Assembly (NCBI GenBank): GCA_035528375.1
Contig: DATKYS010000051.1
Coordinates: 20,341 to 84,340, forward strand
Direction: 5' to 3'
Length of the DNA: 64,000 nt
From: a bacterium
Lineage (GTDB): Bacteria; RBG-13-66-14
Shown here: positions 22,678 through 31,072 of the stretch, one piece after another
Layout of the letters: each line of letters opens with the position of its first letter
Numbering within the stretch: the stretch's first letter is position 1
Translations under genes and position numbers: made by a program
The notes under the pieces: model-generated
Database searches by the model: none
What the model was told of the DNA's origin: nothing
The model's input: only the letters and a program-made list of their open reading frames with translations

Positions 22678-25317
22678 TCACGCCTCGGTTTCCCCGACAC
22701 CCTCCGGCTCTTCCCCCTCCAGATCCGGCTTGTTGAAGCGGAGGGTGAAGGTGGCGCCCTTTCCGGGAGTGGAGGCCACCAGGACCTCGGCGCGGTGCAG
22801 CCGGGCCACCTGGGCCACGAAGGAGAGACCGAGGCCGGTGCCGCCCACGTCCCGCGCCGCCTTCGCCCGGTAGAACTTCTCGAAGATGTGCTCCCGCTCC
22901 TCGGGCTCGATCCCCGGCCCCTCGTCGGTCACCGACACCTCCACCGCCCGCTCGAGCTCCCGGACGGCCACGGTCACGTCGGTCCCGGCGGGGGCGTACT
23001 TGACGGCGTTGTCCAGCAGGTTCGCCAGCGCCCGGCTGACCAGGTTCACGTCGGCCAGGACGGCGCTCACGGCGGGGGGACGGTCGAGGAGGAGGGTCTT
23101 GCCGGCCTGGTTGGCGGTTATCCGCCCCAGCTCGATGACCTCCTCGGCCACCGCGCAGAGGTCCACGGGGAGGAACTGGCCCCGCCGCCGGCCACTCTCC
23201 AGGCGGCTCACGTCGAGGAACGTCTCGATGAGCTTCAACAGCTTGTCCGTTTCGGCGGCCAGGTGCCCCACGTACTCCAGGCGCTCGTCCCGGGAGACCT
23301 CCCGGTCCGCGAGGAGCTCGGCGAAGCCGCGGATGGTCCCCAGCGGGCTCTTCAGGTCGTGGGACAGGATGTGCATCACGTCGCTCTTCATCCGGTCTAT
23401 GCGGGCCAGCTCGGTGATGTCGGTGAGGGTGACGACGAAGCCGCGCAGGCCGCGCTCGTCGGCCAGGGGGGCCACCGCAAGAAGGAAGGTCATCCCCTGG
23501 ATTTTCACCGTGTCGCTGATGGCCCCGTCCACGGCATCCACCAGGAACTGGCGCAGGTTCTGCCCCGGCATGAGGGAGTATATGCTCTGACCCACCGTCT
23601 CCTTGGGTCCACGGGTCCCGTCGCCGTCGGCGAAGAGCTCCCGGGCCGCGGTGTTGGCCAGGCGGACCACCCCGTACACGCTGGTGAGCAGGATGACCTC
23701 GGCGGCGGCGTCCAGGACGTGCTGGAGCGTGAGCCGGCTGGCGGCCAGGTTCTCCTCCAGGTGGGACAGGATGTCCAGCTTGGCCTGGGTGTGCTCCCGG
23801 GTGAGGGTGGCCAGGGGCCAGGCGATCTCCCCGCCGGCGGGGCGGAAGATGCGCTTGAACTGCTGCGCGCCCGCGGTCAACAGCGCCACCTCGTTCACCG
23901 ATGGGGTCCCCGAGTAGAAGAGGCAGAGCTCGGTCCCGGCGGAGTTGTCCCGGTACGTGCGCAGCGGCGGCTCCGGCTCATCCTCGGGGTTGCCGACCTC
24001 GCCCTGCCGGAAGAGCACCTTGCCCGTTCCGTCGCGCAGCAACAGGCCGTGGAGCCCCAGGGTGTAGGTGAGGCTCGTGGCCGCCTCCGCGGCGCCGGTC
24101 ACCGGCTCCTCCCGGGAGAGCTGGTCGGAGAGGAGCAGCTCCAGGTCCATGAGACGCTTGTCCAGGGCCCGGTTGACCGATACGAGCCGGCCCAGGCTGG
24201 TGAACAAAAACGCCAGGGAGCCCGCCAGAAGGCCCGACACGACGGGGAGTAAATGGTTCGCCAGGGCGAAAACGGCCCCGGCCGCGAGGGGGTAGCCGAC
24301 GACGAAACCGATGAAAACGACGATGGAGATTTTCGGGCGGAAGCGGGCGAAGAGGTCGCCTGTCACCGCCGCCAGGACCAGGGACAGGACGATGAGGGCC
24401 CAGCGCGGCCAGACGGTGGGCTCGTCGCCCTCCAGAATCGTAGCCGCCGCGTTGGCGTGCACCTCCACCGCCGGCATGGGCGCCCGCATGGAGAAGGGGG
24501 TGATGACGGCGTCGTGCAGCCCCTCCGCCGAGGCGCCGAAGAAGACCAGCTTACCCTGGAACCACTCCGCGAGCTGGGCTTCGTCGGAGCGCAGGACGGC
24601 CACGGCGCTGTACGTCGGGAAGGTGCCCGTGGGGCCCCGGTACGTGATGTCCAACCGGTCGCTCTGGCTCACCCCGGATTCGAGGGACGCGGACAGCGGT
24701 TCGAGCCTCCCCCCGCCGAAAGCGGTGGCGGCGGCGGCGGAGAAGGCGGGGTATGAAAGGCCGCCGTAGCTCTGGTAGGCGTACAGTGTGCGGTAAACGC
24801 CGTCCAGGTCGGGAACCAGCGCCACGTGACCCAGCGAGTGGGCCTTGGCGGAAAAGGGCGCCGCCGGCGTCAGCCATCTGAGCGGCTGGCCGGGAATCGG
24901 GGAGAGGTACACCGGTAGAACGGTGACGCCCATGCCGATGGCGTCGGCCAGACGCTCGTCGGAGGCCGGGTTGTCCGGCTCCAGGAGGGCCAGGTCCAGC
25001 GCCAGGCAGGCCGGATCCGCGGAGTGAATCCGCTCGACGAGCTGCGCCAACAGACCCCGGGGCCACGGGTAGCGCCCCAGCTCCGTCAGCGAACGCTGGT
25101 CAATGGTCACCAGGGCGATTTCGGGATCGGGTTCGACCGGTCCCCGCAAGCGGAACCGCAGGTCCCGGGTGCCCACCTCGAGCCGGTCCAGGAGGCCGGC
25201 GGCGCTCAACGCCGCGGCCACGACGCCGGCCAGGAGGCCCACCGTGAACCCCCAGGAGAGGAACCGCTTTTTCTTCCCCCGATCCGCGCCGTTCATCGCT
25301 TTCTCGTCGTTTTCCAT
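22678..25317 (-). CDS. CHASE2-PAS sensor histidine kinase
   Basis: An 879-residue membrane kinase. After one N-terminal helix comes a periplasmic CHASE2 domain (RDLRFRLRGPVEPDPEIALV, SLTELGRYPWPRGLLAQLV, LVFFGASAEGLHDAVITPF). Three helices follow (ALIVLSLVLAAVTGDLFA onward), then a GAF/PAS-like region, a HisKA box with the phospho-histidine in ILSHDLKSPLGTIRG, and a HATPase with DNAVKYAP, DEGPGIEP and GGTGLGLSF. No response regulator lies beside it. A possible extended -10 (TGCTAAAAT, 25360-25365) diverges from the protease promoter. It lies 154 bases upstream of nqrB but need not be cotranscribed. Confidence 0.92.
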   Translation of the reverse strand: MENDEKAMNGADRGKKKRFLSWGFTVGLLAGVVAAALSAAGLLDRLEVGTRDLRFRLRGPVEPDPEIALVTIDQRSLTELGRYPWPRGLLAQLVERIHSADPACLALDLALLEPDNPASDERLADAIGMGVTVLPVYLSPIPGQPLRWLTPAAPFSAKAHSLGHVALVPDLDGVYRTLYAYQSYGGLSYPAFSAAAATAFGGGRLEPLSASLESGVSQSDRLDITYRGPTGTFPTYSAVAVLRSDEAQLAEWFQGKLVFFGASAEGLHDAVITPFSMRAPMPAVEVHANAAATILEGDEPTVWPRWALIVLSLVLAAVTGDLFARFRPKISIVVFIGFVVGYPLAAGAVFALANHLLPVVSGLLAGSLAFLFTSLGRLVSVNRALDKRLMDLELLLSDQLSREEPVTGAAEAATSLTYTLGLHGLLLRDGTGKVLFRQGEVGNPEDEPEPPLRTYRDNSAGTELCLFYSGTPSVNEVALLTAGAQQFKRIFRPAGGEIAWPLATLTREHTQAKLDILSHLEENLAASRLTLQHVLDAAAEVILLTSVYGVVRLANTAARELFADGDGTRGPKETVGQSIYSLMPGQNLRQFLVDAVDGAISDTVKIQGMTFLLAVAPLADERGLRGFVVTLTDITELARIDRMKSDVMHILSHDLKSPLGTIRGFAELLADREVSRDERLEYVGHLAAETDKLLKLIETFLDVSRLESGRRRGQFLPVDLCAVAEEVIELGRITANQAGKTLLLDRPPAVSAVLADVNLVSRALANLLDNAVKYAPAGTDVTVAVRELERAVEVSVTDEGPGIEPEEREHIFEKFYRAKAARDVGGTGLGLSFVAQVARLHRAEVLVASTPGKGATFTLRFNKPDLEGEEPEGVGETEA

Positions 25318-25391
25318 CCCGACCCGCCGTCGAGGCGCAGGGGGTAACCACCCGATTCCATTTTAGCACAGCGCGCCGGCGACGTATTTCC

Positions 25392-25420
25392 TTGACAACG
25401 ACCACTTTTTTTCCTAGCTT
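25392..25420 (+). promoter_or_regulatory. Promoter for the secreted C13-like protease
   Basis: TTGACA (25392-25397) and TAGCTT (25415-25420) are 17 bases apart. The transcript would have a leader of about 105 bases before the ATG at 25532. Confidence 0.55.
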
Positions 25421-25531
25421 AGTGCATGGAGAAGTCCAGCGCTGAAATCCTTCCCGGAAGGTCGTACGGTGTTGACGTATACCCTGTGGGTGCGCCCCCA
25501 CCGGTCAATGACACATTCCCTTGGGAGTAAC

Positions 25532-28171
25532 ATGAAAAAGATAGCCCTTATTTCGATCCTTCTCGTCTGCGCCGGGGCGGCCATGACACCGCAGGAGGCC
25601 GGTGGGCTCGTCATCGAGCGCGATCTCGGCGGCGTCACCGAGGCCAAGAGGGTCTACGTGTACCCCGAGAACCTCTCCGGCGGCGAGATCGAGTTCTGGC
25701 ACCACTCGATCACACTTCCCGACGAGTCGGGGTACTTCGTCTTCGTGGACGATTACCCCGCGGCCAACTGGGAACACCCCGCCCGCGCCTTCTTCGTCAC
25801 CGAGGACGGACGGATCACCATCTGGGACGTTTCCACGCCCCCCAAGTACCTCCAGGACGACCTGGTCGAGCTCACCGACGGCAGCATCTACGACGGGCTC
25901 ATTCACACCGAGTACCACATCCCCACCTTGGAGGAGGTCCAGCCCACCCGCGAGTACCTGGACAAGATAATCCCCCAGCCGGATGAGCGGGCCGGCGTGC
26001 GCTACGCGTTCCTCATGAGCGGCGGCGCCAACCAGGGCAACAACCACATCCGCTACTGGAACGACATGGCCTCCATGTACTGGACGCTCATCAACATCTA
26101 TGGCTACGACGAGAACGACATCTTCGTCCTGATGTCCGACGGTGACAACCCGGGCGTTGATCGCTCCGACGGCACGAACTCGCCCCTGGACCTCGACGGC
26201 GACTCGGACGACGACTACCACGACCCCTGCACCCGGACCTACGTCTTCCAGTACTTCAACGACCTCGAGGCCCTGTTGACGTCCGAGGACAGCCTCTTCA
26301 TCTTCACCACCGACCACGGCGGGAGCGGTTCCTACCTCAACCTGTGGAACTTTGAGTCGCTCTGGGACTACGAGTTCGCCGACGAGCTGGACGACATCGC
26401 CTTCTCCCAGTGCATCATCACCATGGAGCAGTGCTACTCCGGCGGCTTCGTAGACGACGTGGACGATATACCCAACGTGGTCATCTCCACGGCCTGCTCG
26501 GCCAGTGAGTCCTCCTGGGCCATGCCTCCCAACTACTACTACGACACCTACGTGTACTTCTGGACGGCGGGCGTAAACGGTGAGTTCCCCGGCTGGCCCG
26601 TGGACATGGGCGGCGGGACGGCCGACGCCGACTCCGACGACGACGGCACCGTGACCGCGCACGAGGCCTTCATCTACGCCGAGGCGGAGGACTTCTCATC
26701 CGAAACGCCGCAGTACTGCGACGTCTCCGGCATCGGCGAGGAAATCAGCCTCTGGGGCGGCGGGCTCGGGCCCCGCATCCGCATGACATCCTACGAGGTG
26801 CTGGGCGACGAGGGCGACGCGCTCCTGGTTCCCGGCGAGGATGCCGACATATCCCTCACCCTGAAGAACACGGGCGGCGAGACAGCCACCAATGTGGTCG
26901 CCGTCCTCTCCTCCGATGACACCGACATCGAGGTCACCGTGGACGAGATTGACTTCGGCGACCTCGATCCCGACGAGGAGACGGAGGGGCCCAACCCCTT
27001 CGAAATTACAGTTTCCAGCTTCGCCGACGATCCCGGCGTCTACTACCTCGGCTGCGATGTCACCGCGGACGGCGGAATCCAAGAAACCTTCACCATCATG
27101 GTCACCGTGGGTTCCGAGTTCGGCTTCTTCGACGACATCGAGGACGGCGAGGGCGACTGGGCCCACTCGGGTGACGTGGACCTGTGGCACATCGAGGACT
27201 ACCGCGCCCGCTCACCGGAATATTCATGGAAGTGCGGCGGCGAGGATGACGGGAACTACGAGCCCAACATGGACTGCTACCTCTACTCCCCGATGATTCT
27301 CGTCGGTCTGGAAAACCCGCAGCTCGACTTCTGGACCTTCTACAAAATCGCTCCCGGAGGCGACGGCTGCAGGCTCGAATTCGGCGACGACGCCCGTACC
27401 TGGGAGGAGCTGGAGGTGTACTACGGCACCCAGCAGGATTGGCTGCAGGAGACCTTCGACCTCACCGACTACGCCGGCGTCATCGGCCAGTTCCGCTTCA
27501 ACTTCTTCTCCAACGGTTCGACCGAGCGCGAGGGCTTCTACTTCGACGACTTCGAGGTCTCGCCGCCCGACGTGGGCATCGCGCTGGTTGATTTCACCGT
27601 CGGGTCCACCGACGCGGGAGCCCTGGTGTCCTGGACCCCGGGCGACGGCGACACCACCGTCGGATTCAGCATTTACCGCCAGGACGGCGTTCTCGTTGAC
27701 TCCATGGTCCTGGCGACCGGAGACCGCAACCCGCTGGTTCCGCTGAACTCCACGCCGATTCCCGGCGGCAGCTCCAGCTACCGCTACCTGGACTCAGACG
27801 TGACCTCCGGCGGCGACTACCTCTACTACCTCAAGGCCACCGACTCCGACGGGACCCTGTCCCTCTTCGGACCGGTCGAGTTCCACTACGACGCCGAGGC
27901 CGGCTCGCGGACGACCAAGTTCGACGCGCCATTCCCGAATCCCGCCTCGGGCGAGGTGACCTTCGCCTTCAGCCTCGCCGTTGACGGCCGGGCCTCCCTG
28001 GCGGTGTACGACCTCGCCGGGCGCCGGGTGGCCACGCTGGTGGACACCGACCTCGTCGCCGGGCGGCACGAGATAGGCTGGGACGCCTCGGGTATCGCCT
28101 CGGGCGCTTACATCATCCGCCTGGTAACCGAAGGGCGCACCCTGAACCAGCGCCTGGTCATCAGCCGGTAG
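25532..28171 (+). CDS. Secreted C13/caspase-like cysteine protease with FlgD-like C-terminal domain
   Basis: An 879-residue exported protein: signal peptide MKKIALISILLVCAGAA, then a propeptide-like region. The C13 (legumain/gingipain-like clan CD) domain has catalytic His262 in TTDHGG and Cys301 in MEQCYSGGF, spaced as expected. Acidic DxDxDG loops (LDLDGDSDDDYHD, DADSDDDGTVTAHE) look calcium-binding. A CARDB-like domain, a carbohydrate-binding-like domain and a type III-like domain follow. The C-terminal 80 residues (FPNPASGEVTFAF, YDLAGRRVATL, SGAYIIRL) are FlgD-like, as in type IX sorting signals. The ATG at 25532 follows GGGAG. Confidence 0.85.
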   Translation: MKKIALISILLVCAGAAMTPQEAGGLVIERDLGGVTEAKRVYVYPENLSGGEIEFWHHSITLPDESGYFVFVDDYPAANWEHPARAFFVTEDGRITIWDVSTPPKYLQDDLVELTDGSIYDGLIHTEYHIPTLEEVQPTREYLDKIIPQPDERAGVRYAFLMSGGANQGNNHIRYWNDMASMYWTLINIYGYDENDIFVLMSDGDNPGVDRSDGTNSPLDLDGDSDDDYHDPCTRTYVFQYFNDLEALLTSEDSLFIFTTDHGGSGSYLNLWNFESLWDYEFADELDDIAFSQCIITMEQCYSGGFVDDVDDIPNVVISTACSASESSWAMPPNYYYDTYVYFWTAGVNGEFPGWPVDMGGGTADADSDDDGTVTAHEAFIYAEAEDFSSETPQYCDVSGIGEEISLWGGGLGPRIRMTSYEVLGDEGDALLVPGEDADISLTLKNTGGETATNVVAVLSSDDTDIEVTVDEIDFGDLDPDEETEGPNPFEITVSSFADDPGVYYLGCDVTADGGIQETFTIMVTVGSEFGFFDDIEDGEGDWAHSGDVDLWHIEDYRARSPEYSWKCGGEDDGNYEPNMDCYLYSPMILVGLENPQLDFWTFYKIAPGGDGCRLEFGDDARTWEELEVYYGTQQDWLQETFDLTDYAGVIGQFRFNFFSNGSTEREGFYFDDFEVSPPDVGIALVDFTVGSTDAGALVSWTPGDGDTTVGFSIYRQDGVLVDSMVLATGDRNPLVPLNSTPIPGGSSSYRYLDSDVTSGGDYLYYLKATDSDGTLSLFGPVEFHYDAEAGSRTTKFDAPFPNPASGEVTFAFSLAVDGRASLAVYDLAGRRVATLVDTDLVAGRHEIGWDASGIASGAYIIRLVTEGRTLNQRLVISR

Positions 28172-28191
28172 CGGCGCGGCAATTGCAGATA

Positions 28192-28222
28192 AAACGGAAC
28201 CCAGTACGGGTTCCGTTTTTTT
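28192..28222 (+). terminator. Intrinsic terminator of the protease gene
   Basis: AAACGGAACCC and GGGTTCCGTTT form a ten-base stem around a short loop and are followed by a run of T. Confidence 0.8.
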
Positions 28223-28260
28223 CTTGAAATTCTTGTGAATGTGGTATAATATTTACCACA
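28221..28260 (+). promoter_or_regulatory. XRE-ImmA promoter with a palindromic operator
   Basis: A consensus TATAAT at 28245-28250 lies 18 bases after TTCTTG (28221-28226). The perfect inverted repeat TGTGGTA-N7-TACCACA (28240-28260) straddles the -10 box, an ideal site for autorepression by the XRE protein encoded just downstream. Confidence 0.6.
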
Positions 28261-28295
28261 GACACTTGAACAGACAACATAGTAATGGAGGAGCT

Positions 28296-28661
28296 ATGTT
28301 CGGTGACTTCGTAAAGGCGCAAAGATTGGCGTTGGATTTGAGCCTACGCCAATTTTGCCAGAAGCTGGAACTGGATCCCAGCAACTGGAGCAAGGTCGAG
28401 CGCGGGATTCTTCCGCCGCCCAAGGATGAGGTATTTCTGGAGCGGTTGGCAAATTTACTGCAAATCGAAATTGGCTCACCGAAGTGGCAAGAGCTCTCCG
28501 ACCTGGCGCATGTTGACCGGGGAGAGATCCCAGGGTATGTGATGCAGGATGAGGAGCTAGTTAAATTGCTGCCCGTCTTTTTCAGGACCATTGACAGCAT
28601 CAAACCCACTAGACAAGAGATAATCCAACTGCTGGAGAGCATTAAGGAGGCGCATAAATGA
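28296..28661 (+). CDS. XRE-family HTH regulator (antitoxin-like)
   Basis: A 121-residue protein with an N-terminal helix-turn-helix (MFGDFVKAQRLALDLSLRQF, KLELDPSNWSKVERG) typical of Cro/C1-type repressors. The ATG at 28296 has a GGAGGAG Shine-Dalgarno; a longer frame begins inside the operator and is rejected. It overlaps the metalloprotease gene by four bases (ATGA). XRE plus ImmA/IrrE pairs regulate phage or mobile-element genes, or behave as toxin-antitoxin systems. The gene is less GC-rich than its surroundings. Confidence 0.85.
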   Translation: MFGDFVKAQRLALDLSLRQFCQKLELDPSNWSKVERGILPPPKDEVFLERLANLLQIEIGSPKWQELSDLAHVDRGEIPGYVMQDEELVKLLPVFFRTIDSIKPTRQEIIQLLESIKEAHK

Positions 28662-29272
28662 GCTTTCAATTCATGTGTCCCTTCATCAGAAAGGAAGAGC
28701 TTTGGGGGAGGGCGGAAGATATTCGGACCACTTACCTAGTGGACTATAAATTACCTATTGATAGCGAGCTGATATGCGAAAAGGCAGGCTTGGATGTAGT
28801 ACCAACAGCTATGCCGAATGTATTCGATTGTTGCATCATTGTAAGTAGAAATGAGTTATGTGTTAGTCTGAATAGATATTTAGATGACCGTAACGAAAAT
28901 CGTCTTCGTTTCACTTTTGCGCACGAATTGGGGCACTTCATCTTACACCGGAGCATTCTTGAAGAGTTAAGTCTGCAAACGATAGATGATTATCTGGAAT
29001 TCTTGGATGCAGAGCAAGATGAAGCGTATTTACGTTTTGAGTTTCAAGCCAATGAATTTGCAGGGCGTCTGTTAGTGCCTAGAGACCTGCTTCAAGAGAG
29101 ATTCGAAAAGCTAATAAGCTCGATTCCGTCTGACCAACGGGCATTTGTTGCAGATAATCTTGACTACCTAAAAACCGTGGCGAGCGAAAAGATTTGTGTC
29201 GAGTTTGGTGTTTCCCCAAGAGTCATAGCAATAAGGCTCGAACGCGAAGGGTTGTGGCCTCCCAGGTTGTAG
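28658..29272 (+). CDS. ImmA/IrrE-family zinc metallopeptidase
   Basis: A 204-residue protein with the H-E-x-x-H zinc motif at residues 89-93 (FTFAHELGHFILHRS) and a downstream FQANEFAGRLLVP that supplies the third zinc ligand, as in ImmA/IrrE (COG2856). Such peptidases cleave XRE-type repressors; the overlapping upstream gene is the expected target. The DNA is AT-rich for this genome. No integrase or phage gene is beside it. Confidence 0.88.
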   Translation: MSFQFMCPFIRKEELWGRAEDIRTTYLVDYKLPIDSELICEKAGLDVVPTAMPNVFDCCIIVSRNELCVSLNRYLDDRNENRLRFTFAHELGHFILHRSILEELSLQTIDDYLEFLDAEQDEAYLRFEFQANEFAGRLLVPRDLLQERFEKLISSIPSDQRAFVADNLDYLKTVASEKICVEFGVSPRVIAIRLEREGLWPPRL

Positions 29273-29325
29273 AGGGAAATGCTTCACTTCCAAACCGGCT
29301 CGATAAGTAAGCTCTTTGTTAATAA

Positions 29326-29444
29326 ACGGGCGGACCTAAAGGTCCGCCCCTACGTCATCGCAATTCATACGGCGCGGGCCGGGGTGAGGGTCGGGGTCTT
29401 GAACGTGATATGGGCGGGGTACTCAAGCCCCCGCCCTACGCGCT
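29326..29444. repeat. Intergenic hairpin-repeat mosaic E
   Basis: 29328-29353 is a GGGCGGACC/GGTCCGCCC hairpin ending CCTAC. 29411-29439 is a GGGCGGGG/CCCCCGCCC hairpin with loop TACTCAAG. They are joined by the recurrent linker GTCATCGCAATTC and a GGGGTGAGGG stretch. The block separates two convergent genes. Confidence 0.75.
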
Positions 29445-29478
29445 TCATCTACCCCCACCGGGGTTGGACACCGACCGC

Positions 29479-31065
29479 CTACTCGGCAGGCCCCTCCGCC
29501 CGCGGTTCCAGAATCAGCCGCTCCCGGGGGTAATCGAAGATCACGGCGGCGAAGCGAACGAGAAAGGGCAGCCCCAGCAGCGCGTCGGCGTCCATGACGG
29601 ACAGCGGCCCCCCGGCCTCGCCCAGGGTGTAGGTCACCCGGGGGTCGTCCACCCGCCAGAACGAAGGATGTACGCCCGTCGCCGGTTGAGCGCCGACGAG
29701 GTAGTAATCCGCCTGCCGTAAGAGCGCCCCCATGATCCCGCCGAGCCCCGTCAGGCTCATGAAGGTGTAATCCCCGGGCTGCGCCCCCGAGAGGTCCATC
29801 AGCCGGCCCGCGCTGCGCGGCAGGACCAGGAGCTCCAGCGGCGACCCCGAATCCAGTATGAAGGAAAGGCCGCCCACCCCCTCCAATTCGCCCGGGACCT
29901 GCGGCAGCCGCCCCGGCAGGTGTATCGGGACCACCACCGCCCCCGGGGGGACCACGGGCTCCGCACCGGGCGGCAGGAGCTCCAGGGTGCCGGCCTCCAC
30001 GTCCAGCCGCGCCGGGACCTGACCCAGCAGATCGTAACCGATCAGCCCGTCGAAGGGGGCGACGAGGCTCAACAGGAACGACGGCTCCCCGATGACCACC
30101 GTCTGCCCCTCGAGTGTCACCGGCCCGATTACGAGCCCGTCCACCACGGCCACGCCGTGCCCCGTGGCGTCGTTGCCCAGGGAGACGACCAGGCTCTCGC
30201 CGACGGGGACGAGCCCGAGTTTTTCAGCGACATCGGGCCGAAGGTAGCTTATCGCCGCGCCGGAATCCACCGCGAGCTCCAGCTCGAGGCCGCCCACGGT
30301 CGCCGACGCCAGGAGCATACCACCCGCCAGGCGCAACGGGATGGTGCGCTCCGCGCTCTCGTCGTAGACCAGGCCCGAGGGCTCGGGCGGGGTCAGGTCC
30401 ACCTCCCCGGGGTCCAGCTCCCGGAACTCCGCCCGCTCGAGCTCGTAGGCGGGGGAATCGCCGGGGTTCACGGAGACGGTGCGGGAGAGGTGCGGCGCCC
30501 CGTCGCCCGGCTCGCCGAAGCCCGCGTACCAGATACGTTCGTCGAAGAACACCTCGGCCCCGGACAGGCGCCCGTCGGGCTCCAGGGTGAGCCTGAGCAG
30601 CGCCCCGTCCCAGTTTAAAATCACCTCGCCCTCCGGCCCGAAGGAGGGTTCGAGCTCCAGGTAGGCCCCGCTCAGGAACAGGGCGTTGATCGCCGCCTCC
30701 TCGTTCTCGCGGGGGGAGAGGCGGCGGACGGCGCCCCCCGTGGTCTTTTCCAATCCCCCGTCCGGCGACCAGACGACGAGCCCCTGGTCGGGACCGCTGA
30801 GCGGGATGATCCGGAAACCCTCCAGCGAGCCGTCCTCCCCGAGGCGGTACTCCAGCTCCGACTCGGTGAGGTACCCCAGGACGTCCGTGGTGAAGATGAG
30901 GCTCCCCGCGCGGGGGAGCTCCCCCCGTCCCAGGACGAGCCGTTGGTGAACCTCCCAGAGGGCCCCGGCGTCGCCGGCCCCTTCGCACCCGGGAAGCCAC
31001 GCCGCCGCCAGCGCCAGGGCGAGGGGGAGGGACAGGGCGTTCCGCTGGAGAGTCTTTCCCGTCAT
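29479..31065 (-). CDS. Lipoprotein with duplicated aspartyl-protease (retropepsin-like) domains
   Basis: A 528-residue predicted lipoprotein; the signal ends in AAWLPGC. Two retropepsin-like halves are visible: the first D-S-G site is in LELELAVDSGAAISYL, with the flap-side GLIGYDLLGQVPARLDV, and the second site is in LSFILDSGSPLELLVLP, with ALLGLPFLVRFAAVIFD. Together they could form a pepsin-like monomer. The N-terminal third is a separate domain that looks like a fatty-acid or lipoprotein-carrier-type beta sheet. It follows a related protein seven bases upstream, so both are likely one operon. Confidence 0.8.
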   Translation of the reverse strand: MTGKTLQRNALSLPLALALAAAWLPGCEGAGDAGALWEVHQRLVLGRGELPRAGSLIFTTDVLGYLTESELEYRLGEDGSLEGFRIIPLSGPDQGLVVWSPDGGLEKTTGGAVRRLSPRENEEAAINALFLSGAYLELEPSFGPEGEVILNWDGALLRLTLEPDGRLSGAEVFFDERIWYAGFGEPGDGAPHLSRTVSVNPGDSPAYELERAEFRELDPGEVDLTPPEPSGLVYDESAERTIPLRLAGGMLLASATVGGLELELAVDSGAAISYLRPDVAEKLGLVPVGESLVVSLGNDATGHGVAVVDGLVIGPVTLEGQTVVIGEPSFLLSLVAPFDGLIGYDLLGQVPARLDVEAGTLELLPPGAEPVVPPGAVVVPIHLPGRLPQVPGELEGVGGLSFILDSGSPLELLVLPRSAGRLMDLSGAQPGDYTFMSLTGLGGIMGALLRQADYYLVGAQPATGVHPSFWRVDDPRVTYTLGEAGGPLSVMDADALLGLPFLVRFAAVIFDYPRERLILEPRAEGPAE

Positions 31066-31072
31066 CGGTTTT

